Positions 8,811 to 19,025 of a DNA stretch of 64,000 nucleotides are shown piece by piece; within the stretch, counting starts at the first letter, position 1; each line of letters begins with the position of its first letter. The DNA is from Posidonia oceanica. Lineage: Eukaryota > Streptophyta > Magnoliopsida > Alismatales > Posidoniaceae. The translations under genes were made by a program, and so were the position numbers. Below the pieces are notes generated by a model. It was not told the origin of the DNA. It was given only the letters and a program-made list of their open reading frames with translations, and made no database searches. The DNA lies in contig JAZBRS010000026.1 of the NCBI GenBank assembly GCA_037176725.1, forward strand, positions 98,687,501 to 98,751,500, read 5' to 3'.

Positions 8811-11800
8811 CAAGACAAAGAAGCGGCGCGCAAAACGGAGCTATAAAACGCGATGGCATGCAAAACGAGGCAAGAAAACTAAAAGGCACGCAAAGTGGTG
8901 CAAACGGCATGCAAAATGAATGCAGTGCAGAAGTTCAGGAAGATATACCTGGAGATCCGAGAGTCTGATCGGAGATCTGTTTGGTCCATGCTGAAGAGCG
9001 CCTCGCTGCGGTCACCTGGACAGCTTACTTGAGGAGATCCGACGGTCGGATTGAAAGATATCGCAACTTCGGAGCGGAAGGGCCAGAACAGAAGAAGGGA
9101 ACAGATCTAAGTGTTCAGGAGATCCTAAGGGTGTGCTGAAGGTCCTCCCAAGTGAAGGGGAGTTAAAAGTGCTTAGTGTATGCAAGGGGAGGTAAAATGC
9201 AAGATTAAAATGGATGCAGAATGCATGCAAAGCCCGAAAAGACAAGGAAAAGCCATTTGGAAAGATCAGGGGTTTAAAAGCATTTTTGAAAAAGAAAGGG
9301 GCTAAAATGCAATTTTTCCAGAAAACAGGGGTTCTGGGGAGTCCGGGAATGCAAGTGGAGGGTCTACATGCAATTTTTGCGAACATAGGAGCTAAAATGC
9401 AACTTGGGGGCAAAACAGTCTTTTCACACGATTTTTCAAAAGATGCAAGGCTCTATGTGTGATTTTCGAATCATGCAGGGGTCAAATATGCAATTTCATA
9501 TGGAAAACATGCCCTGAAAAATAGATTACAGGACTGCGATGTTATTTTTTTTAAAAAATCAGGGTCAAAAATGCAATGTAATAAGCTGAAAATGCATGCA
9601 AGAGTTATTGTCCATTTAAAATGGACCTAACTGCAAAAATGAAAAATCATGGGGGCAGATACGCAATGCGATATGGTTTTAAATCTGACTTAAATGAAAC
9701 CTAAGCTGAGGCCGGACCTAAAAGCAAATAATCTAAACCTAAGTATGCAAATGCAATGTTAGGTAAATTACATATGCTAAGGAAAAAACGAAACCTAACT
9801 AATGTTTTTTTTTTAACATTATTAGGGCTACAGTAGCAACAGACCGGAGCTCGCCGGGGGAGGTTCTGCAACGGCGATTTGGGCAGCGGAGCTGCCTGGC
9901 AAGGGCGGGGCTGGCCCGCGGGAGGTCGGTGGAATCCGTGGGAGCTTCCGGGCGACGTTGCGGAGCGGCGGGTGGAACGGGAAGCGATCGCACGCTCTGC
10001 ACCGGTCGCCGGCGCCGAGGAAGACGACGCACTCCGGCGGCGAACTGGCGGCAGCACAGGGGTCCAAATGCAAAAAGGAAAGCATGGGGATGGAGTGTGG
10101 AGTGAGGCGGACCTAGTGGAGAGGTTTAATACCTTTTTCGCGCGACAGAGGGGTCCGGCGAGCTCCAGCAAGTTCTGCGGGCGTTCTCCTTCTCCTCTCT
10201 CTTCTGTAACTCTTCACCGGACGCGCCCTCTCTTTCTTCTGGCCTCTAAAGGTGAGGAGGGAGAGCTTCAGGGGTCTTCTGGTTGGGGAGAAGGTGGTCG
10301 GGCAACGGAGGCTCAAGGACTGCCTTGCTGTGGGTTGGTGGTTCTTGTGTGGTGGCCTGCGGGCTGCTGTCCAGATGGTGGAGTGCCGGTGGTGTCCGGC
10401 GGGTGTTGGAGGAGGTCTGCTGTATATGGTAGAGGAGAGAAAGATGAGAGGGTGGCTGCGTTCGTGGAGGAGAAGAAGAGGAAGTCTGTTATGTTCTTGC
10501 AGGAGAAGGAAGAAAAGAGTGAGGGAGAGGGACGGCTGCCTTCTGCTGGGTGGAGAGTAGAGGAAGAAGAAGAGGGGGTCTGCTGGGTTTTTTCAGGAGA
10601 AGAAAAAAAGAAAGAGGGAGAAGGAGACGGCTGTGTTCTGTTGGGTGGGGAGGAGAGGTCTGCTGTGTATGGGAAGAGGGAGGTGTGGAGGAAGAAGAGG
10701 AGGTCTGTGTTGGTGGAGGAGAAGAGAGGAAGAGGGAGGTGAGGTGGTTCTTGTGTAAGTGAGGAGGAAGAGGAGGTCTGCTGTTAGGTTTTTGCAGAAA
10801 AAAAAAAGAGAGGGGGAAGGACCCGGCTGTGGTGGTAGGAGGAGAAGAGGGGAAGAAGAATGAGAGGTCTGCTGTGTATTGGAAGGATGAAAAAAAGAGA
10901 GGGAGGGAGACGGCTGTTGTGGGAGAAAGATGGAGTCCTCCTAGAGGTCTAGGTTGTTGGTCCTTTTAAATGGGGGAGGGACTAGGATTTTAGGGTTTTT
11001 TGTTTCCTTTTTTAGAATGGCACTAAAGCCTTGGGTTTGAATCCATGGGGATTAGGGTTTTAGGGTTCTTTTGCATCCTTTTTTAGTGTCTTGGGTTTGA
11101 ATACATGGGATTAGGGTTTGATTAGGGTCTTAAGGCACTCTTTGCTTTTAATTTTTTTTTTATCTTGATTAAATGTTTGTTAAGTCTTTTAAGTTGTTGT
11201 TTTTTTTTTTAATTATGTTTTTCTTGTTAAGTGCCTAGGATGTTAATTAAGATTTTTAAGATTTATTTTTAGGTTAATTAGAGTGGGTTTTGTTTTTTTT
11301 AGTTCTAGTCTTTTATGTTTTTTTTTCCTTTAAGTCTTTTGAACTATGTTTTTTTTCTTTGATTTTTATTTGTTAATTCCTCTTGATATTTTAGTTGGTT
11401 TTTCCCTGGTTTGATTAAGTGTTCTTAAGTCTTCCAACTGTATTTTCTTTTTCTCCTTTTTTTTAATTAAGTTTTATGTTATTTTCTTATGTTCATTAGG
11501 TTAAGTCTTCTGTTTTCCTTAATTACCTGTTTTAGTATTTGATTTTTAATTCTTCTCTTTAGGGTTTGTTTTTTTTTTTTCTTAATTCTTTTAGTGGGGT
11601 TTTTATCTTTGGTAGGTTCTGACTTTATTTCAGTTTTTTACTTGATTTTACAGTATTTTATTTTAGTTTGTTTTGCATTTTTTAGTTTGCATTCTTGATT
11701 TTCTATTTTAGCTTGGTTTAGTTAAGTTTAGGTTTTTAATTGCTTGTTTAATGTTTTTTTAGTTGTTTTTCTTAGGGTTCTGATTTGTTTCTTTTATGTT

Positions 11801-14140
11801 TTGGGGTTTTACAGGTTTTTAGGGGTTTTTATGGATTTTTGCAAGAGAGGGAAAAGGAAAAGAGAAGGAGGAAAGAAGTGGAAAAAAGATGGAGATAAAA
11901 GGAAAAGAGATAGGTTGAAGGAAAAAGATTTTTTGAAATTCAGGGAAAATGCTAAAAATAAAATAAAAATAGGAATAAGATAGAGAAGGGGTAGAAGTAC
12001 AAAGGGGGCCCACAGCCAGGCCAGAAAACGGTCAAGAAGGGGATGAAAAGGAGGAGGATAATCAGGAGAGAGAGAGGAGAGAGAAAACGATAATCTCGGA
12101 GAGAGAAAACGATAATCCAGGCAAAAGGGGGTCTTAGGAGTCTCGGAAAGGGGTGAAATTTGGCGGGTGTGAGGTCTATGGTTTCTAGTTCTGGTCCAGG
12201 AATTTTGGTTCAGTTTTGAGGGAGTTTTGGAGGGGTTTTGGGGTGTAGAAAAAGGGTATTTTGCCTAAGTTTCCTAGGGTTTTTTGGGAGGGGTCTGGTT
12301 TGAGATTTTGCAGGCCTTTTGGTGGGTTTGCTAAGTCAACAGGGGTGAGTCTTCCTATGGATTTTGGTTGGTTTTCGGGTTCGGGAAAGGGGGGTAATCC
12401 TAGGTCAAGTTTAGGCTTGTTTTGAGGAGTAGGATGAAAAGGATTGTGTAAGTTTTAACATAGGTTTGGGTTTAGGTATTGGTTTGGTCCAGAAGCCACC
12501 AGAGAGAGAGATTCCACCGATTTAGCCTGTCAAAATGGGATGTCTACAGATGCCCCTCCCTGAGCGAGGCCGAGCGAAGCGAGGCCGCTGCTCAGGGTTG
12601 ACGGGACACCCCGTTTGACTGGCGAGAGCAGAGGGTTTGCTATCGGCGTGAGCCACTCATTCGGCGGATGCGCCGAACATCGTGGATCGTTGCCGCAGTG
12701 CAAAGTGTAGGTGCAGATGGGTGAGATGCAATGTATGCGATGCATGCTAATGCGAATGCAATGCAAAAGTTAGTGTTAGAGTTAGTATCGATGGGGAGAC
12801 CGAAGCGATGCGGGTGACGCTGGCGATGCTGACGACGCTGAAGAGGGACGTTGCGGTGCACCACGGAGCTTGACGGGAGGTCCAGGCCTGCCACGAAAAG
12901 AAGGATAGCCTAGGTCACAAAGGCGCGACGGGAGAGGCAGACCTTTTTCCCAGACGCGAAAGGATGCGGGGCTCCGTCTTTTGGGACGGAGTCGCGCGGG
13001 GAGGCGATAAGTTGTCGGACTTATCGACCAGATGAGTTTCGGATCATTAGCCGAGGGCGATAGTTTAGGTTATCAGCCTGGCGATAGTTTACGGTCCTAT
13101 CAACCGGAATGCGCAGTTGTGAGTGATAGTTACTGGATATCAGCCGTATAACGTAATTGCCATGGATAGTTTAGGATATCAGCCTAGATCGATAGTTTAG
13201 GTTATCAGCCTAGATAGATAGTTTAGGATATCAGCCTAGATAGTTTAGGGTATCAGCCTAGATAGATAGTTTACAGTCCTATCAACTGGAGGGGGCAATT
13301 ACGAGGGACAGTTACTGGATGTCAGCCGTATAACGCAGATGCCGGATAGTTTAGGAATATCAGCCTGGATAGATAGTTTAGGATATCAGCCTAGGTAGTT
13401 TAGGTTACCAGCCTAGATAGATAGTTTAGGTTATCAGCCTGGCGGCACTGCGAGGGACAGTTACTGGATGTCAGCCGTATAACACAACTGCGGGCCAACC
13501 ATGGATCGGCCAAGAGATAGATAGTTTAGGAATATCAGCCTGAGAATAGATAGTTTAGGATATCAGCCTGGGAGTAGATAGTTTAGGATATCAGCCTGGG
13601 TCGATAGTTTAGGAATATCAGCCTGAGAGTGCTTGATTGTTGATAGTTTAGGATATCAGCCTGAGAGTAGATAGTTTAGGATATCAGCCTGAGAGTGCTT
13701 GATTGTTGATAGTTTAGGATATCAGCCTGAGGGAACTTGATTGATGAATGATCGAGTGATGAGTGATCGAATGCTGAATGATTGATTGCTGAATGATTGA
13801 TTGATGAGTGATTGATTGAGGAGTGCTTGACAAGAGGGGATGAGATCATGATGAGAGGCTACTGCTAAAGAGGGGGATGAGATCATGATGAGAATTACTG
13901 CTAAAGAAGGGGGATGAGGTCATGATGAGAACTACTGCTAAAGAAGGGGGGGTGAGGTAATGATGAGAGCTTGTGCTAAAGAAGGGGGATGAGATCATGA
14001 TGAGAATTACTGCTAAAGAAGGGGGATGAGGTCATGATGAGAACTACTGCTAAAGAAGGGGGATGAGATCGTGATGAGAACTAATGCTAAAGAAGGGGGT
14101 GAGGTAATGATGAGAGCTTGGTTAAAAAAGGTGATAAGAT
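8811..14140. repeat. 5.33-kb tandem duplication, copy 2
   Basis: Copy 2 contains a truncated LTR-A (8811-12548, ending TGTCTACA), a second polypurine tract (12549-12561), a second paired hairpin (12970-13025) and a second repeat field (13006-14140). Identity to copy 1 is essentially complete up to 14062. Because the LTR part is partial and not flanked by duplications, it is not an independent insertion. Confidence 0.88.
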
Positions 14141-14290
14141 ATCGGACTTATCGGCCGGCAAAGAGGAGATGAGATAATGATGAGATTGATTGATTGGGAA
14201 TGGTGATGAGATATCGGACTTATCGGCCGGCAAAGAGGAGATGAGATAAAGGTTGAGATATCGCGGGGCGTCTGAAAAGATGCCCCTGGT
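14128..14290 (-). repeat. GATAAGATATCGGACTTATC repeat units, unduplicated part
   Basis: Two units of GATAAGATATCGGACTTATC followed by GGCCGGCAAAGAGG lie just beyond the duplication. They are the reverse complement of the seven-unit array in element 2 (53509-53765), so the array is ancestral to both elements. The rest of 14290-14689 is 3' untranslated sequence with no feature I recognise. Confidence 0.75.
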
Positions 14291-14689
14291 ATCAGGATGA
14301 TACCAGGGGTTGGTCGAAACGTCCCCGGTATCGAGAAAGCGAAGGGTGGACGAAACTGACGTGTTTGTCAGACGAGTAGTTTGGGGTACCAGCCCAAAGG
14401 AGACTCAGCCGGGTATGCTCGGTAGCAGGTCGAACGGCGCGGGTTCGCGAAGGTCCTGGAGCCTGGGTCGTTTGTTGAGGACTTCCCTGCGTTATGTGAG
14501 CAGTCAGTCGGGCCAAGGGGCCTCCGGACGTGAGCGACGAGGAGCATGGAATGCATGATCAGCCTTGGAATGTGAACGGCCAGCACAAAACAGTTTTGTA
14601 TTGATAGAATTGTTGGTTACACGCCCGTGACGGGTCAAAAAGTACAGCACAACTTGAAAGGAAGACAGAATGGCAGCGGCATGATGGCT

Positions 14690-15892
14690 CTAGCTGATTC
14701 GGGCCTTCTTTGATTTTCCAGAGTCAGGGAACAAGGGGCCACTTGGCGGGACTTCGTCAATGGGCCAGAGGCCCTGCACTTCAGTGATGTACTCAGGGGT
14801 ACACCCTACGCCTTTCATTGCAGCGATGTCTGTTGATCGCACCCCATGCTGCATTAGGTTGGCCAGCTCCTTTGTGGGGGCGATTGCACTGAGGGGATAT
14901 TCTTGAAGGAGCTTAGGCGCTGTGCTGTCGACATAGGCGTCTTGCTGGAAGCCGAACTGGCGCATGACTCTGATAGGGTGATATTCTACACCCGCAGTAA
15001 ATCCTGGTAGCACAACCAGGCGCATGTCGCGTGTATTGAAGAAGACAGTGAATGCTTCGGCTGTAGAAGGAATGATGCGCCATGTGACTGTGTCGTCTGT
15101 CAGTCCTGATAGCCTTTCATACTCTTCCTTGACGCTCTTGATTGCCTTGGCATGGCCACTACTGCAGTAGGCCTCGAAAGCGTGCACTTGGGGGCGCAGA
15201 AGGTCTATCTGAGTGTGCGCCGCTAGCCAGACCTGAATGAATGATCCGCAACCATGAAAGTGGCGGCAGCGATGCGAGATGCGGTCCAGACCGCGGTAGG
15301 TTTCTGCCAAGACGACCGGTGCCAGGTCTATGTGCTGGGTCACCAACGCTAATGCAATTTCTGCGATCTCGACGGCCACTGTTGCCTTGCCATGAGTAAA
15401 GACCAGCTCGCCTAGGAAACGGGTGACAAACCCTCGGAGCCACAGCTCGTCTCCGAGTTCAGTGCGCTTTTCCACAATATCATCAAAGTACGTTAGGCGA
15501 AGCAGGGGCATGGGCCCGCTAGTACAAATCAGCTTCTGCTGGCAACTTTGGGTAGAGAGGCCGGTCAGCTGTTTCAGGACTGCCATGTATCCGTCACGCC
15601 TCATGAAGATGGGCGGCCCCAAGATCTTAGAAAAGCCGCAGATTCGACGCACTTCTTCCAGTGTAGGTGTCAGTTCGGTTCTACCGAAACGGAAGACATG
15701 GTGTGTCGGTTTCCAGAATTGCGCAGCAGCACACAGAAGATGGCGGCTTACTTCTACATCAGCAGCCTTGAGCAGTTTGGTCGGAATGCCCCACAGGCGC
15801 AGCTTCTCACAGTCATCTCTTGTCAGCTTGCCGATCCATTCTCGCAGGATCTCGGAGCAGTGTGTGGGGGTTACCAAGGTGGGGAAACCCAT
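14690..15892 (-). CDS. Plant-mobile-domain-like (DUF7745-like) ORF downstream of integrase
   Basis: A 400-aa ORF from ATG at 15892 to TAG at 14690, in the sense orientation of element 1, about 1.3 kb downstream of integrase. Features: PTLEEVRRICGFS near residue 87, a helical stretch RGFVTRFLGELVFTHG, then IDLAPVVLAETYRGLDRI and FIQVWLAAH, and a basic C-terminus (KSKKARIS). This arrangement resembles the plant mobile domain / DUF7745 families, which are found in plant transposable elements and in a few host proteins; the assignment is from memory of family motifs, not a search. Element 2 carries the same ORF at 51805-53007 in the same place, so it is an inherited part of this lineage. Its function is unknown. 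No signal peptide or membrane segment is evident. ORFs on the other strand here are shadows. Confidence 0.75.
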   Translation of the reverse strand: MGFPTLVTPTHCSEILREWIGKLTRDDCEKLRLWGIPTKLLKAADVEVSRHLLCAAAQFWKPTHHVFRFGRTELTPTLEEVRRICGFSKILGPPIFMRRDGYMAVLKQLTGLSTQSCQQKLICTSGPMPLLRLTYFDDIVEKRTELGDELWLRGFVTRFLGELVFTHGKATVAVEIAEIALALVTQHIDLAPVVLAETYRGLDRISHRCRHFHGCGSFIQVWLAAHTQIDLLRPQVHAFEAYCSSGHAKAIKSVKEEYERLSGLTDDTVTWRIIPSTAEAFTVFFNTRDMRLVVLPGFTAGVEYHPIRVMRQFGFQQDAYVDSTAPKLLQEYPLSAIAPTKELANLMQHGVRSTDIAAMKGVGCTPEYITEVQGLWPIDEVPPSGPLFPDSGKSKKARIS

Positions 15893-17234
15893 TGCACTGA
15901 TTGCAGGGTGTGGGCAGACGGCTGCTACAAGAGTCTTCAGATACCTGTTGCCAAGACTGTGAATTATCAGATCTCATCTAGGCACAAAACCATCACAGGA
16001 AAGCAGATTCGGAAACTGGTAGAAACAGGTGCAACATGTATAAGCAGTAAACATTCAGACTATGGCAATTGAACATGTATAAGCACAAGGGTATTTTGTT
16101 GATGTGGCGGGGACCGTCGGGAACCCCGGGTTGTCGCAGCCTGACGGTGCCAATGCATGCTAGGTAGGAGTACTGTCTCAGCGCTGGAGCGAGCCTCTGC
16201 GGAGTAGGATGATCAAAGAGGGGGGAGATGACTGGAAAATGCAGATGCGTGTGATTTGGTGTGGTTTGCCCTCAATATCGGGGTGCTTTGGTGCCTGCTG
16301 TACAGAAAGGGAGCGGTCCTTAACTCACCGGACTCTACTCGGACTCCTGACTTGTCGGTGGCACTCTGGGGAAAGGTATGGGTGATGTTTGGTGGTGGTG
16401 TAGAGAGGACGGGCTCCATGCCAAACTCTCAAGGACTTACACTCACTCCTAACTCTTTCTTCTCTCTCTTTTTTTTTAATGTCGGTGTACAGGGCTCTCC
16501 TTATTCCCATTTTGGAAGCGAGGAGGACCTGACCCGGGCTTTGGCTCTTTTGAGAGGTGCGGGGTTACCCTGCTTGCCTTTATTCTCTTCTTTTTTCTTC
16601 TTTTCCTCTTTTTTTTTTTTGCGGGAGTGGGGCCTTTGTCCCCCTCTCCCTTTTCTTTTCTATCATTCTCCTTTTGTTTTTTCTCTTTTTTCCTTTTTTG
16701 TTCCTTTTTTCTTTTTCTTTTTTTTTTCTTTTCTCTTCTTTTTTGCTTGCAGGTTCCCGCTGTCCCCTCCTCCAGGGGAGATGGGCGTTAGGGTCTTTCG
16801 GGTACAGACTTTGGCTTTCTCTTTCTCTTTCTCTTTCGCACATCTAGGCTGGGGTATGTACTGCTTTCTGACTAACACCTAGCACTCTTCTAAAGGGTGT
16901 AAGTCCTTAGGGGTTTGGGCATTTTGCCCGCTCTCATTGGGTGGTGGCTCCCTCACTAGTCAAGACATCTAAGTAGTATCAGGTGAGGTCGGGAGACTCC
17001 TTTCGCAGCAGGCAAGCACCTCCGGTTTTCATCACCGGGCAACTATGCAATGCGTGGTTCGACAAGAGAATGTGAACGAGATGAGTAGAGGTGCACGGGA
17101 GTGTTGTGATGCCAGGAAGGGCAAGAGAGTGGATGAAGTAAAGTTTGGAGGAGGTAGAGCAAAAGAGATGCAAAGATATGCAAATGGCGAGAATATGACA
17201 AATGGGGGGAGGAATCCGCAATGGCTACTCTCGG
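15893..17234 (-). other. Spacer between integrase and PMD-like ORF
   Basis: No gene. On the element strand it holds a long A/G-rich tract (16590-16750 is T/C-rich on the + strand) flanked by moderately conserved blocks. The spacer of element 2 (50319-51804) has the matching A-rich tract at 50936-51040. It could carry signals for expressing the downstream ORF (splice acceptor, subgenomic promoter or internal entry); nothing specific is shown by the sequence. Confidence 0.5.
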
Positions 17235-19025
17235 CTACTGATAGTACTTCTTGAGGTAGCACATGTTGACCGGCTCAGATTGCTCGACCTGGTCCATGTC
17301 CTCAAGGGTTACTGCGCCGCCTGAGAAGATTTGCTTAACGACAAAGGGTCCGCGCCAATTAGGTCGGAATTTGCCCCGACCGTCCGGTAGATGAATGGCA
17401 CGCAGGACAAGATCTCCGGGCTGGAAGCTTCTGGGCCGGACTTTCTTCAGGAATGCTCTAGCCATTCGCTTCTGATAACAATGGGCATTGTTCATGGCTT
17501 GTAGTTTGTGCTCATCAATCAGGTTCAGTTGGACGCAGCGGTCTTCGACCCATTCTGCCTCTTCCAACTCAGCTTCTCGCAAGATTCGCAGCGAGGGTAT
17601 CTCCACCTCAACAGGCAATACAGCTTCCATGCCGTACACCAGCGAGTACGGGGTGGCTCCTGTCGAGGTCCGGATTGATGTCCTGTACGCCCAGAGTGCG
17701 TACGGGAGCTGATCGTGCCAATCCTTGTGGGTTTCTGCCATTTTCTTCATGATCTTGATGATGTTCTTGTTAGCAGACTCCACTGCTCCATTCATCTGAG
17801 GCCGATATGGTGAGGAGCGGTGGTGTTTGATTCTGAAATTCTGTAGGAACTCCTCAGTTCTTTTGGCAATGAAGTTCGTGCCATTATCAGAGATGATGGA
17901 GTGAGGGACCCCGTACCGGGCAACGATGTTGTTCCTGATGAACTTCTCGGTTGCCACTGCGGTGACTGTCCTGTAGGAAGCTGCTTCCACCCACTTAGTG
18001 AAGTAGTCTATTGCCACCATGATGAAGCGATGGCCATTTGAAGCGGCGGGGTGTATTGCGCCAATGACATCGATCCCCCAGGTGGAGAAAGGCCATGGCG
18101 AGGACATGTTGTGCAGCTGATGAGGGGGAGCCTTGATGAAATTGCCATGGATCTGACAGTTATGGCATTTACGCACGAAACGGCAGCAGTCCGCTTCCAT
18201 GGTTTGCCAGAAATACCCTTGGAGCATGATCTTCTTGGCTAAGAGGACACCGTTCATGTGCGGGCCACAGGTCCCGGCATGCACTTGAAGCATTAAGGTG
18301 TCAGCCTCAAGTTTGTCCAAGCAACGTAACAGCATCTGATTGTATGATCTTCTGTATAACTGTCCAGCCCCCAGTACATACCTTGACGCCAGACGCGCCA
18401 AAGTTCTCTTATCTTCTGCAGTGGTGCCAGATGGGACGCTACCGGACTCCAAGAATGCTTTGATATCATGATACCATGGCTGCTCCACTGTTGGATCTGC
18501 CTCCTCTATATTCATGCAATGGGCAGGCTCCTCAACGCAGGTGACCGACACATCTACCATGCTGTTGTCTGGTATGCTGAGCCAAGAAGCCAAGGTCGCT
18601 AATGCGTCTGCATACGCATTTTTTGCCCTGTTCATGTATGTGAAATCAATGCTCTTGAACTCCTCTATTAGTCTCAGCAGACATTCGTGATATGGCACGA
18701 GCTTGGGGTCTTTTGTCTTCCAGTCGCCATTCACCTGAGAGATCACCAACATGGCATCACCGTGCACGTGCAACTTCTGCGCTTTGTGCTCGAGGGCGAC
18801 TTTCAAACCTAGGATGCATGCTTCGTATTCTGCTTCATTGTTCGTGCATGCGAAAGTCAGCTTCCTCGCAAAAGGAATCATCTGTCCCTGGGGCGTGGTT
18901 AGCACTGCACCTATGCCCCGACCCTTCTTATTGACGACGCCGTCGAAGTACAGCCGCCACTGCTCTTGCTCTTCAGGATCTTTCTCTTCTGAGTCCTCCG
19001 TCGCAAAAAGAATGTCCTCATCAGG
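17235..19025 (-). CDS. Archaeal-type RNase H and integrase part of the element 1 polyprotein
   Basis: Open reading from just after the TAA at 19026 to the stop at 17235, in the same frame as the upstream RT. It has no ATG near its start, so it needs readthrough, or decay has cut it off. First domain (19000-18560): a second RNase H with all four acidic residues visible (LYFDG, NNEAEYEA, HGDAML, NAYADAL). Then the integrase zinc-binding HHCC (H209, H216, C247, C250 counted from the codon at 18905), and the DD35E core with D279 (GIDVIG), D340 (SDNGTNF) and E376 (VESANK). The C-terminal part has a GPFVV/GGAVTLEDM module typical of gypsy integrases. All key catalytic residues are present. The integrase joins the DNA copy to target DNA in the nucleus; the RNase H removes template RNA. 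Confidence 0.9.
   Translation of the reverse strand, partial: PDEDILFATEDSEEKDPEEQEQWRLYFDGVVNKKGRGIGAVLTTPQGQMIPFARKLTFACTNNEAEYEACILGLKVALEHKAQKLHVHGDAMLVISQVNGDWKTKDPKLVPYHECLLRLIEEFKSIDFTYMNRAKNAYADALATLASWLSIPDNSMVDVSVTCVEEPAHCMNIEEADPTVEQPWYHDIKAFLESGSVPSGTTAEDKRTLARLASRYVLGAGQLYRRSYNQMLLRCLDKLEADTLMLQVHAGTCGPHMNGVLLAKKIMLQGYFWQTMEADCCRFVRKCHNCQIHGNFIKAPPHQLHNMSSPWPFSTWGIDVIGAIHPAASNGHRFIMVAIDYFTKWVEAASYRTVTAVATEKFIRNNIVARYGVPHSIISDNGTNFIAKRTEEFLQNFRIKHHRSSPYRPQMNGAVESANKNIIKIMKKMAETHKDWHDQLPYALWAYRTSIRTSTGATPYSLVYGMEAVLPVEVEIPSLRILREAELEEAEWVEDRCVQLNLIDEHKLQAMNNAHCYQKRMARAFLKKVRPRSFQPGDLVLRAIHLPDGRGKFRPNWRGPFVVKQIFSGGAVTLEDMDQVEQSEPVNMCYLKKYYQ

Noticed and set aside
8811..12548. Independent LTR or nested insertion inside element 1
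   Set aside because: It lacks a true LTR start and target-site duplication, and its flanks continue as a copy of 7219-8810; a tandem duplication explains it.
15423..16072. Overlapping + strand ORFs of 174-179 codons opposite the PMD-like ORF
   Set aside because: Shadows of the minus-strand gene; no recognisable motif, and the counterpart in element 2 is not open.
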